Assembly (NCBI GenBank): GCA_022497145.1
Contig: MU385861.1
Location: forward strand, 499,934 to 563,933
Direction of reading: 5' to 3'
Length of the DNA stretch: 64,000 bases
Source: Rostrohypoxylon terebratum
Taxonomy: Eukaryota > Ascomycota > Sordariomycetes > Xylariales > Hypoxylaceae
The notes under the pieces are model-generated. The model was not told the origin of the DNA and did no database searches. It saw only the letters and a program-made list of their open reading frames with translations. The first letter of the stretch is position 1. Each line of letters opens with the position of its first letter. Positions 45,415-56,225 of the stretch are shown here, piece after piece. The translations under genes were made by a program, and so were the position numbers.

Positions 45415-46145
45415 GGCTGACAGAACTTGAACGTAAGGCTTAGCCTTGGCCTTGATTTTGATGTGAAAAAAATGTAGATAGATAGAAGTTTGGATTTGTC
45501 GAAGTGGTTGGCTTCTAGAGATCCTCTCACTATCTCTAGAGCACTACGATTACTACCGCAGCTTCATTGAAAAGCTGAGTAGAAGAAGAAGAGGAAAAGT
45601 TCTCTAGTTGACGTGGAGATAGCGCGAGAAGGGGAAAAAAAAATTCCAAGGTTGTGAGTTGTATTGTTCAATGTTCCTTCTATGTTCTTGGTGACGGGAA
45701 GATTATGCAGCGCAAGCGCGAATGGTACGGATGTAGAATATTAAAATAAATTTCAGCGCAACTACTTTTTTAGGATAGCGGGGAATTCGGTGAATGGTCG
45801 AACATTTGAACTTTGAATTTGAACTTTCAACTTGGCAGCTTTGGGAACCTAGCAACCTAGCAAGCTCCCCCGCCCACCTGCTTAACCTGCCCCAAATTAT
45901 GTCACTAGCCAATCGCAAGCTTTTGCAAGTGGCTGACCAAACTCTAGCCCCATTACGCCTCAATAAACGATACTAAACGTACCATACTATGTACTAGTAC
46001 CACGCCTGTAGACCGTAACCGAGAATTTACCGGAAATTGAGCATCTTTTTGCTTGCAAGTCGGAAGCTTTCAAGGATCTGCGGAATCCCAAAGTGTTGTT
46101 GTCGCAGACCTCAAATCGCCCATTGTCGACGGCATCGTCCCTAAA
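45415..46145. other. Divergent promoter region of RPC82 and QCR2
   Basis: A 731-nt head-to-head region. It carries a CCAAT box at 45909-45913 and short tandem TTGAACTTT units near 45808-45832. No gene is seen. Confidence 0.55.
45909..45913 (+). promoter_or_regulatory. CCAAT box upstream of QCR2
   Basis: CCAAT followed by CG lies 233 nt before the QCR2 start codon. CCAAT is the HAP-complex site that controls respiratory genes in fungi. Position fits, but a single 5-bp motif is weak evidence. Confidence 0.35.
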
Positions 46146-47705
46146 ATGTTCTCTAGATCGGCTCTCTCTAGAGGTGCCCAGCTTGCTGCTCGTAGGCAAG
46201 GCTGTTCCCAGCTTGCCCAGCGTCGAGCTTATGCTGCCGCCACATCCTCTGCTCCGTCCGCGTTGACGTATGACACCACCGAAGTTGCTGGTATCAAGGT
46301 CGCTGCCAGAGACTCCCATGGCCCGACAACAAAACTTGCTGTTGTCGCCAAGGCAGGTACTAGATATCAGCCGGTTCCTGGTCTAACTGTCGGGTTGGAG
46401 GAGTTCGCTTTCAAGGTAAGCAACACGAGCTGATGTCTGTACATTTCGATTTTTCATTGTGAGCTAATTAGTTGTGATCGCTTCAGAACACCCAGAAGCG
46501 AACAGCCCTACGTATCGTCCGAGAAGCCGAACTCTTAGGAGGGCAACTACTTGCGTACCACACTCGAGAAGCGCTAGTTCTCGAGGCGAGCTTTTTGCGA
46601 GAAGATATCCCCTACTTTACCGAACTGCTGGCAGAGGTTATCAGTGAAACCAAGTACACCAGTGAGCTATCTTAAGCCATTGGTCTCTGATAACACGCTT
46701 ACACGTTTCGTAGCATTCGAATTCCACGAGGATGTGGAAAGAGTCTTGAAGGTGAAGCAGGCTAAGCTTGCTCACGATGTTTCCGCTCTTGCCCTCGACT
46801 CGGCACATTCGGTCGCTTTCCACCGTGGCCTTGGTTCTCCCTTATACCCGACCAGCTCAGCCCCCCTAAAGAAGTTGAACGAGCACACCATTGCTGCATA
46901 TGCAAGCGCCGCCTACACGAAGCCGAATATCGCGTTAATCGGAGACGGTGCTACGACTACTGCTCTACACAAGTGGACACAACAGTTCTTCAAGCACGTA
47001 CCTGCATCGAAACCCGAGAGCATTAAATTTTACACGGAGCCCACGACGTATCACGGTGGTGAGACGCGTATAAGTCATACTGGCGGAAACTCATTAGTCA
47101 TCGCTTTCCCCGGCTCCAGCTTCAATGCTTTTAAGCCTGAAGTTGCGGTCTTGGCAGCATTGCTCGGTGGACAACCCAATGTGAAATGGTCGCCTGGTTT
47201 CACCCTCCTATCCAAGGCCGCGTCTTCTACCGGAGTGGCAGCCTCGGGAACTAACCTCGCCTACTCTGACGCTGGTCTACTGGCTATTCAGATCACTGGA
47301 GCCGCTGATTCGGTTCGCCAAGCCGGTGCGGAGGCTGTTAAGGCCCTTAAGGGCATAGCCGAGGGAACTGTTAGCAAGGAAGACTTGACCAAGGCAATTG
47401 CTAAGGCTAAGTTTGATGCCTTGGAGGGTAGCCAGTCTGGTGTCTCGACTCTCCTATCTGCGGGTTCGGGTATCATCCACACTGGCAAGCCCTTCCAGAT
47501 TGTCGAAACCGTCCAGTCAATTAACGGTGTTACGGCAGACAAGCTCAAGGCTGTATGTACACCCCTTCCCCTGTGAATGACTTTGCCAAATTGCTGACAT
47601 TATATTTAGACCGCGAAGTCTCTTATTGATGGCAAGGCCTCGGTGGCAGCCGTCGGTGATCTTCACGCTTTGCCGTTCGCGGAGGAGCTTGGACTAAAGG
47701 TATAG
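46146..47705 (+). CDS. QCR2: Cytochrome bc1 complex core protein 2
   Basis: Four exons, 46146-46415, 46487-46661, 46714-47552 and 47610-47705, give 459 residues. The N-terminus is a mitochondrial presequence (MFSRSALSRGAQLAARRQGC, QLAQRRAYAAATSS). The M16-peptidase-like fold follows: KVAARDSHGPTTKLAVVAKA, QPVPGLTVGLEEFAFKNTQK, RIVREAELLGGQLLAYHTRE and the second domain ISHTGGNSLVIAFPGSS. The zinc HxxEH site is absent, as expected for the core-2 subunit, which has lost processing activity and supports complex III in the inner membrane. The last exon codes TAKSLIDGKASVAAVGDLHA and LPFAEELGLKV, the normal C-terminus. AATAAA signals lie at 47779-47784 and near 47986. The CCAAT box at 45909 may couple it to respiratory control. 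Confidence 0.96.
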
Positions 47706-48273
47706 ACGGGGCAATTGGGAAACAAAAGTGTACCAACAGATCAACCCATTACTGTAGAGTCAAGCTACCTGTGCATATAATAAATCCTCTAGAAATTTCT
47801 TTGAAGTCGAGAGTACCTATATACCTAGGTCCTAGGTACAAGGTGTATGATACCTATCTCGCCGCATTTGCCGCCGAGCGGGCCTTTTTATCTATGTATG
47901 CTGTGACGTTATAACGATTGTATATAAAGTTGTAAATATAATGTCTTTAATATGTCCCATACCTAGTACCACTTGTATAAAGACACAATAAAGACAATAT
48001 AGACAATAGAGACTAAAGATGTGGAACTGGGACTTGAAAAGGATGAATTACCTAATATCTATTCTACATGCATTTATCCCTTAAGGGGGGGCTTACGATG
48101 AAGAAACCAAATCACGTGCAAGTCTAGCCCACTTATCGGAGCGTCAGGTGGTGGTGGGTCCTTCTCAATTGAATGTTCCGTTCACTGCCGCAGCTATATT
48201 TTGTGCATCAGTGCAAATCAACGATACCTTCAGTTAAGCCTCAACCCCAATTGATTCTCGAGCAACCGTCAAA
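47706..48273. other. Intergenic region, QCR2 to ATP synthase epsilon
   Basis: It carries the QCR2 3' UTR with AATAAA-like signals, and an ACCTAGGTCCTAGGTAC motif at about 47823-47839 related to the 14-bp palindrome. No gene is seen. Confidence 0.55.
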
Positions 48274-48671
48274 ATGGTGTTCGCCTGGAAAGCCGCCGGT
48301 CTGTCGTAAGTCAATTTACACCTGTTCCACAGTGTTCTTGCGGCAATACGGAGACTCCTGATTTGCTAACTTGTCCGTCCGACCGAATAGCTACAACCGC
48401 TACCTTGCCGTCGCAGGCCGCGTCGTGCGCCGAAGCTTGAAAGAGGAAAAGAGATTGATCGCCGAACGACGAGGAGAATCAGACTTGCGATTTGCCAAAT
48501 GGGATGTAAGTATCCCGTCTCTATAGTATACGAAAATCAAAAGTTTTGGAAATTGGTGGCTGATGGATTTTATGCCTCAATTCACAGAACGGCAAGATGG
48601 GCGAGCCTAAGTCCTTAACCGAGGCCAACGCGCGCGCCGCAGCCGAGTCTGCTGCCTCCGGAGGTTCCTAA
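48274..48671 (+). CDS. ATP15: Mitochondrial ATP synthase subunit epsilon
   Basis: Three exons, 48274-48305, 48391-48505 and 48588-48671, give 76 residues, too short for simple frame scanning. The sequence MVFAWKAAGLSYNRYLAVAG, RVVRRSLKEEKRLIAERRGE and DLRFAKWDNGKMGEPKSLTE matches the fungal Atp15 family, the small epsilon subunit (not bacterial epsilon) of the F1 central stalk. Introns have GTAAGT donors in both cases. The protein has no cleavable presequence, as is normal for Atp15. The C-terminus is Ala-rich. A ggatgc tandem repeat lies just downstream. It sits 0.6 kb from QCR2 on the same strand, another oxidative phosphorylation gene. Confidence 0.95.
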
Positions 48672-48731
48672 GTTACGAATTACATGATTGCTCGCAAATG
48701 ACGAGGGTTAGACCTCTACGAACACGGGTAT

Positions 48732-48753
48732 GGATGCGGATGCGGATGCGGAT
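48732..48753. repeat. ggatgc tandem repeat
   Basis: Three perfect 6-bp units plus ggat lie in the ATP15 3' UTR. Confidence 0.8.
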
Positions 48754-49039
48754 AGACAAGATGAACGGCTATGATCACTATTTCGCCGCTTCGTGTATAG
48801 CTGTATAAAACAAAATTATTTTCATTCCGAACTAACTCTTCTGGTTTAGAAAATAGTGAAAATAGTTGCCAAGGTTATCTATTAAACGTAGAGTGAACAT
48901 TTCACAGAGCTGCATAGTATAAGTACAACCCACTTCATACAATCAAATTACATCCACGTACTAGGTAGTTATTCTAGGCGGGGAACCGGTGAACTGGCTG
49001 CATAGTGATAGAGCGAGCATCTTACGCAGTAGGAGAGCA

Positions 49040-49094
49040 ACCTCCAGGTAACCTAGTGGACCTAGGACCTACTAGGTACATGTAGCCTGGAGGT
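49040..49094. repeat. Nested inverted repeat (hairpin)
   Basis: Outer arms ACCTCCAGG (49040-49048) and CCTGGAGGT (49086-49094) pair perfectly. Inner arms ACCTAGT (49051-49057) and ACTAGGT (49071-49077) also pair perfectly, giving a two-step hairpin. Confidence 0.8.
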
Positions 49095-49106
49095 ACCAGC
49101 CTACCT

Positions 49107-49120
49107 AGGACCTAGGTCCT
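49107..49120. repeat. 14-bp perfect palindrome, copy 2
   Basis: AGGACCTAGGTCCT, identical to the copy at 10918-10931, lies 13 bp right of the nested hairpin. Confidence 0.8.
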
Positions 49121-49530
49121 ACCTACTAGTAATAGGTACAATACGTAATTGCTCATGCTGCACCTTCCACTCAATATCATGGATATCATAATAAATCAAT
49201 CACTACTAGGTAATGTCTTATCCGTGTGTGACCTTCTATGTATATGTATATTTTTAACTTTAAATCCATGCAATCTGAAATCGTAGAACTTGCAAGTTGC
49301 AAGTGAAATTGGTCACCTGGCAAGTTTTAACGAGGTTATTCAAGGTTGAAGGTTAGGTAGATCATGTACTTGTTTGTGTACGGAGCTTGGTCAAATTTTT
49401 TGGCCGTGACAAATATTACTGCGACTTTTTAACCTTTTGACGCTAAAAAGTAACACCCTCAATTCTTAATCAATAATCACCTTGATTCAACGATTCAACG
49501 TCTAAAGCCCGGTCTGCCTCTGTCTTCTGT

Positions 49531-49585
49531 TTTCTGCCTTCTGCCTTCTGCCTTCTACCTTCTACCTTCTACCCTCTATCTTCTA
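49531..49585. repeat. Heptamer microsatellite (cttctgc/cttctac)
   Basis: About seven tandem units of CTTCTGC pass into CTTCTAC variants. Upstream of MAK10. Confidence 0.75.
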
Positions 49586-50007
49586 TGATATATCCCCTGT
49601 TCGAGGTCTCCCGCGACAGTTGCCAATCTACAAACCTGTCCATCATCGCTTGTAACTATGGCATTCGGATGGGATAAGTGATATCATATCGTCTCTTATC
49701 TTCGACTTCGCTCGTCCTGGCACAGCAGCCAGGCTCCAGGACTGCCTTGAGGCCTTGAGGCCTGGATTGCTCTCCCTGTCTTGTATGACTCTATTATCTT
49801 GAAGTTCCTCGAAACTGCCAGGTAATGTCAGTAATAATTGGTTATACCTACCTCATTCACACGTATAGCTACTTCAACCCCGATGAAACTATTCTCGAGA
49901 AGGCACTTCTACTTCTAATATATAGATGTGCTGACTCATAGTAGCATTGCAACTTATCTCCTCCCAACCTATGACCGTATGACCGGAACAGCCGATAGTC
50001 AGTCAAG

Positions 50008-52652
50008 ATGCAGCAGCAGCATGATATACCGTCACCTTCTCCAAACATATCACATCCAGGAGTCATGGCCACCGATATTACCAAAAAATTCGCCTCTGCT
50101 GTAAAAAGTATTATCTCGTAGCCCTCTTATCCCGAGCCTCATACTCATAATTATTGCTTACTAACTACTTGGAAGCTTTGTCGCCCGGCGAGCTCGTTAA
50201 AGATGATCACTTCACACTTTTTGAGTCCGTCGCGGCTCTCGAGGCAAGTTTCATATATACTATGCCTACTTAGCCAGGATATATATGTTTGAGAACTCAT
50301 CCGCTAATGCGTATGTTAGGTCATGGATCCAAAGATGGATAGTGGCGTGCTGGCGGAGGGGGAATCTTTAGACCAAGAATATGACGTCTCTCGCGATCTG
50401 CTGCCAGAGGAAATTCTTGGCATCATCGACCAGTTGCTCTGTCTAGAGGTATGTTTAATATACCGCCCTAACCTCACCCTGATTGCCGAAAATTCTGACT
50501 TGGCGTTACTATTAGATGGCTTGGCACCTAGGCTATCCCCTTTCGCAGACTCTCTTTACGAGTGTCTACATAGAGTCCCTCATGAAGCCTCGTCCAACTA
50601 GCATAGACGAAGCTGACTTCATCAGAGATAGTCAAAGTCGTGAGAAGCAACCAAAATTCCTATTCGTCTTACGGGCATATTGTGTTGGGCTCCTCAAAGC
50701 GTGCTGCTTTGTAAATGAGCTTGTCAAAGAAGAGCTCTACTATGAAGTAAGCACAATATGTTTATTCTACATACACCAGTTAATCTCACTAATAAATCGC
50801 AGGAGGAAGACTTTGTCACTAACACTTATGATCGTAACCTTCTTTTTGACATACCACTAGCATCTATCAACAGCTTACTCCTGAAGGCTCGCAGTGACCT
50901 TCGCCTCATTAGTGATGATGTTCCTAAAGAAGTATCTACTGCCCTCGAACTTCGCCTTGAGCTGCGCATCGCCTTTTTGAGAGCTATCGATCTTGCAAGC
51001 CTGCGAAGGAACAATCCGGATTCACTGAAGATGCCTTGGACTCAGATGAGCGGTCTAATTGAGCACATACAAAGGCAGCACGAACTAGGGAAACCCGTCC
51101 CAGAAGCTTTCAGTACCAAATTGCAGCGACGTTTAGCTAGTACCATGCCCCCGCGTCCCATGGTCCAACCCAGCTTTGAAGAGAGTTACGGCCATTTCAA
51201 ACGACTTTTCCAAGACGGTGTTGATATCATGGATGTATTAAAATACACAGAACCACAGAGTCTCCTAGTAAGTTTGTCAAGTTTCTCATTTACGAAAACA
51301 AATTGACCACCTCCTAGAATTTTGTCTTGTTATTCCAAGCAAGAAAGCCTCAGCCGTTAGTTTATATCAGGACACTACTTCAGAGTATGATTTGCAAAGA
51401 TATGGTCGTTTTAGGAAGCTACAGTATCCGGCAAATACTTGATCATGATCTCTCCATCGTTGTTATTCCTTGCGCGCCACAAATAGATCGTGCCTACGAT
51501 ATGATCGAGGTGCCAACCGATCCCCGACATCAGATCTCAGCGCAGATGGAGATCTTCCGGCAACGAGTGGCTGAGGCTTACTTGGAAATATTCAGAATAT
51601 TCTGCCAGAACAGGTGTAGGGTCCGACGATCGTTATGCCATAACATCCAGGAATGGGAGGTGCTGCAAGGTGACGTCGAAGAGATCGACCAGCTCCTTCA
51701 GAATGCCCTTGACGAAAGACCTCTTGCGATTACCGGCGGAAATGCCAATTTCTCACTCCCGCTCTCGTCCTGGGCGTACTTATACAAGCTCAGGCAGATG
51801 GAGTGGATCATCCAGCTTGGGTTTGAGCTAGAAATCTACCAAACTGACGAGCTTGCTGGCATGTACTGGTACCTAAATTTTCTGGCTAAGACACGTGCGC
51901 AGCACGGGGACCGCATCAAGTCTTTCACAATGCGTAGCTTGAACGAAGCGCGTTACGGTCTCACTGGCTCTGGCGAGCAGCAACTACCCCAATACACCTC
52001 GGTTAAAGATCGCGAATACATGACGTCGCTAGCATTTCTACGCGTCACTATGCTTGATGCGGCATGCACGTGGGAATTCGCCGATGGCCTGTGCTGTCTG
52101 TACACGGCCTTGCTACGATTGAACCTAATTGCTCTGCCACAGCGCCCCTATAGCTCCGATACTTTGCGTTACGATCTACGCATGAAACCTTTTCGAAGCA
52201 TTTCACTACCGCCACTACCGACGTTCGATGAGTTTACTCGTGCGACCTTACAACCAGAGACAACGACGTACGACTTGTTAAAATATGCTGAGAATGCTGT
52301 AGGCGGCGCACGTAAGGGGTACGAGGCCTTAAGCAGGATGCCGGAGGCGTCAACATTCAGCGCTAACACTCATGACCGTTGGGTCGGTAACATCAAGGAT
52401 TGCCTTAGAGCTGCGATAGCGGCGGGTGTAGCTGTGTCCACGCTTCAACAGGCTCTAAGGCGGGTAGGGAGTCAAGAAGGCCAGGGTCCATTGGAGTTAG
52501 GGCTGAAAGTCGAGATGCCAGAAATGGGGAAGGGATACCACGACTGGTGGATTGTTCCAAAATTGGTCCCTACAAGACAACATTGGTCTGCCGATATCTC
52601 CAAGGAATTGGAGCAAAAGGTCGGAATTTCTGGGAAACAATACGACCATTAG
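50008..52652 (+). CDS. MAK10: NatC N-terminal acetyltransferase subunit Mak10/Naa35
   Basis: Six exons, 50008-50107, 50176-50243, 50320-50448, 50516-50746, 50803-51267 and 51318-52652, give 775 residues. The family hallmark LSPGELVKDDHFTLFESVAA joins LEVMDPKMDSGVLAEGES across intron 2. Further blocks are WHLGYPLSQTLFTSVYIESL, LRAYCVGLLKACCFVNELVK and RVTMLDAACTWEFADGLCCL. Naa35 is the large auxiliary subunit of NatC, which acetylates N-termini of proteins starting with Met plus a hydrophobic residue at the ribosome. Intron 2 begins GCAAGT, a GC-AG intron with an otherwise strong donor; no GT donor nearby restores the frame. The start at 50008 gives MQQQHDIPSPSPNISHPG; an in-frame ATG 19 codons later (MATDITKKFAS) is an alternative. 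The other four introns are conventional and short. Confidence 0.93.
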
Positions 52653-53086
52653 GAGAATTGGAACATTAGCACGACATAGCACTTGCATTGTACTAGACAT
52701 TTTGTCTAGAGGCATCAGCTAACTTAATATGACAATTTGACGAGTCTCTATCCGAGGGTATTGATTGCTTGATAAATTTTCAAGCACACCACTCTGAGCG
52801 ACGTTCAGAACTAGATGTAGTACCTCCCTCATTATCTCTTCCGTAGTTCCCCCCACACAGAAACGTTTTGATCGACGTCGTCCGTCGCTTAACTTAAGCG
52901 ACCCATCTTCCAACCTTATCATACATATTAATAAGGCAAAAGATAACGATCGCGACATCTCATCCATCCAGGCAATAGAGGGTGAGTGAATTTTCATGAC
53001 AAGCAGGTGATACAATATGTACAATTTCAAGGCCGAACGTGACCTGTGGAGTTCATGCGGACGCTTCTCACCAAGCATCTAGATGT
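52653..53086. other. Tail-to-tail intergenic region
   Basis: It separates MAK10 (+) from the peroxisomal carrier gene (-). No gene is seen; short frames here are not supported. Confidence 0.55.
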
Positions 53087-54221
53087 TTACGCCTTAATAG
53101 CCTTCCTTGCCACAGCACCTCGGAGTTTGACGGTCTGCTCGTAGAGGACGTCCTTAAAAGCAAAGAGGAAGGCTGCCGTAAGAACGCTTTGGGTGACTTT
53201 GGGCCCAATGCCTTGAAGTGATTGTTAGTTAACGCAGCAGAGTTGGCCAACTTATGTGGCTTGCTGGAAATAGTACATCAGACTTACCCTTATACAAACC
53301 AGCGTAACCCTCCTCCTTGATAACGCGACGGATGGCTTCCGTCATGCCCTCACGCTTCTGTCCATCGTCGGCGACGTGCATCTGGCTCTTGACGGTGATG
53401 TAGGGATAGGTGATGGAAGTGGCAAAGAGTTTGCCGATGGCGCCGAGGAAGAAGGCAACGGTGGGGGTGACGTTGTGCTTGCGGCGGCGCTCGTAGGCGT
53501 TCTTTAGCTGCTCGAACAGCGTGTATTGCAAGATGGGATTGATAACAAGCACGAGCGCGGGGACGACGCCGCGGAAGAGAGCCTGCGGACCCTCATCCCT
53601 CAGAAGCGCCATCAGCGTGCTGATTGTTGTTGGCCTCTTCTTCTCCACAATAGCGGTGTCAGACTTCTCTTGCTCCGCCTCTAGCTGTCCCTTGCGTGTG
53701 GTCATGCGGGTGTTGATGACCCAAATCGGGTTCGTGAGGATAACGGTAGCGGAGCCGGCGATGGCACCCGCGATCATGGCTTCGATCGCGGTGAGCTTCT
53801 TGGAAGCTCGGCCCGCGCGGGTCGCCGCCGCTTCGAAGGAGCCCCGCGTCCATTCATACCAGTAGTAGTAGACAAAGTTAGTCACGCTAATACCGAAGAC
53901 CGCACTGTCGAGCCCTGCGTATAATCCGGACACGCCCTCACGCGCGACAATCTGTCGTACCGCTGCTAGGAAGGCGGTCTCGGCTCGCTTAGATTCGACT
54001 TGCGCGCGCGTCGAGAGGGTTATTAGGGGGTATCTGTTGTAGAGCGCGAGGTCACGTTAGACTTCTCTCTCTTTACTTTCTATCTGACTTGAAGGGTAAT
54101 TAGGACGTCGGTTATGATCATAGACGTACGTGAGGACCATGGAAAGGATCCCGCCACCAGCGCCGGCTAGAGCATGCGCGACATTGTCGTTCTGGGGAAT
54201 GGCGGGTTTCGTCGACGCCAT
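53087..54221 (-). CDS. ANT1: Peroxisomal adenine-nucleotide carrier (Ant1/PMP47 family)
   Basis: Three exons, 54130-54221, 53288-54033 and 53087-53211, give 320 residues. Carrier-repeat signatures TYPLITLSTRAQ, LTNPIWVINTRMTTRKG and TYPYITVKSQMHVADD are those of the PMP47/Ant1 group rather than mitochondrial members; NPIWVINTR is especially characteristic. Other blocks are HALAGAGGGILSMVLTYP, VYYYWYEWTRGSFEAA-like and GLYKGIGPKVTQSVLTAAFL. The protein exchanges ATP for AMP across the peroxisomal membrane for fatty-acid activation and beta-oxidation. There is no N-terminal presequence. The middle loop (QLEAEQEKSDTAIVEKKRP) is a typical matrix-side insertion. Introns start GTACGT and GTAAGT. 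Plant-type PXN or CoA/NAD carriers of the same family are the main alternative. Confidence 0.92.
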
Positions 54222-56225
54222 TTTTGCATTTACTTGGGATTGTATGGAGGGACTTTATAGACTTTAGTTAAAGCAGATCAGGTCAATGGTCGATGTTGCT
54301 TGAGATTTCAAATAGAATGTAAAATCACAGATTCAACCATGGAGGTCAAAAAGTGGAATGTAAGGTTATGTTAGATTACAAAGAACAATCTCCAGCAAAT
54401 ATCAGAACAAACTCAATGCTGGCCCTAAGTCTTAAGCTTTATCGATGAGCGAGGAGCAATGAGCGATGAGCAAACCCAATGTTAGCAGGTTTGGGAAGCC
54501 GAGGTCCGATTGCATCACAATGCACAATGCGGCTAGCTCTCTCCTTCAGCGGGATGAGGTCCACTAAACAGCTGGACCGAGCATCCCTATCGCTGTAAGG
54601 CACAAGGTCAGCATTTCTTTCCCCAGTGCTCTCCCTGTCTCCCCGGCTTTTGCCCCGCATTTAATTCGTCAAAGACTCCAAAGTTTCTTTGAATTCCGAC
54701 TTTCACATGCGAGAGAGAGAATGTGAAGGTCTAACAATCTTCCATCTTGTGACACCAAACTCTATAGATCATATACTTAATATAACGGAAAGCTTAACAT
54801 ATTAATGCCCCCGATCAACTCGAAATAGAAAGTATTTCTACCATATATTATAAAATATCTTACATACCAACGACAGCTGAACTCGACGCCTACTTGACTC
54901 AGACATACTGACATGCATACTTATAAGTAATATTAATTACATATTTTCGTTCCTCAATTGCCATCGTTGTAACCTAGAAGAAATAAGGGTTATGTTTTAA
55001 ACGAAACATACCGAAGAGACTGGGGCGTGTGTCGCGATGCAAGTTTCATAACTGCAGGCAAGAAGATACCGATGATATGATTGATGGATGTATTATCAGA
55101 ATTCACACAATATTCTGACGTGCAGGATGTTCTATAAATTATCCCACCACAACCTAGAAGTTCTAATCTTACTTAGGTAAGTTAGCTATTTTCTATCCAA
55201 TAGAGTAATAGAGACAGGTAATTGATTTCCTGAATCTCAGGTTTCCCCCCCCTTTTCGTCGATGATGGCGTTGGTGGTATCAGCTGTTGAACGCCACCCC
55301 AAAGAGGCAACCTTCACACAATTATCACTTGGGGGCTATCACCTAGATCAACCAAATCACCAAATTAGTTGGAGAATATTTGGGGGCCTTCCCCCCTTGG
55401 CTTTCCGGACAATCCAGGGTTCCCAGTCAGCCAGTGGCTTCCCTTACAAAAACTTCAGCGCAGGATAACAAAGTCACGTGGGATTGTAACCAAAAATAGC
55501 ATCAAATGCAGGTGCAGCACAACTCGCAGCACAACTCGCAGCACAACTCCCGGTCCATCTAAAACAGCCGTGCGCTCTTGCTCGTGGCACCAGCCTCCGC
55601 CAGCGCAGTTTCTCAAAATAGAATTCGGCATAATAGGTATTGGCCACCAGAAAGAAGAGGCCTTCACTAACGAACTTTACCTTTCTCTTTCCTCTCTCTC
55701 GAGAAGTTTCCCATTCACTTATTCACCTCTTCACCTAAACCTAAACCTATTCACCTTTCAGCTGAAGAGGAGACGCGGTTTTTCCCTTTCTTTTGTGATT
55801 CATATCATTTTCGAGATCTATTGATCTAATTTTTTAAAACCAGTTAGAAACTGCTCTAGGGATTTAATGTTGTTAATGTCTATCTGCCACTTAGATTCAC
55901 GCTTACGCTTACACTTACGCCTACATGAGCAAACCAACTAAAGAGCCAATTGTATGATGAGATGAGAGGATTCTCTGTTACACATGGCATCCATGGATCT
56001 ATGAGAATAAGGTTACTCAATCGTTAACATCATTCTTCAAGCCACGAACATCACACGCTTATAACAACGACAACGTAAAATTTCCTATTCACGAAACCTG
56101 TCAGCCCGCGACATCCTAACCTACCTTACCCTACGTATAATCTTGCATCGTCATCATCATCACCATCACCACTCATTCACTATCCATGGGGATCACCGCG
56201 TTGTTCGCTATCTTATGAGGTTAAG
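54222..56225. other. Divergent intergenic region, ANT1 and ABP2
   Basis: A 2-kb region with a 12-bp tandem repeat at 55514 and a C/T-rich leader before ABP2. Frames at 55262-55824 lack family features. No gene is supported. Confidence 0.5.
55514..55549. repeat. 12-bp tandem repeat, three copies
   Basis: Three perfect copies of gcagcacaactc lie in tandem. Confidence 0.85.

Larger units (their letters stand above)
48672..50007. other. Intergenic region with palindromes and microsatellite
   Basis: A 1.3-kb region. It has a ggatgc repeat, a nested hairpin (49040-49094), a 14-bp palindrome (49107-49120), and a CTGCCTT/CTACCTT tract. No gene is supported. Confidence 0.55.

Noticed and set aside
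55369..55824. A 151-codon frame with SRSTTRSTTRSTT
   Set aside because: The repeat comes from the 12-bp tandem repeat; no other support.
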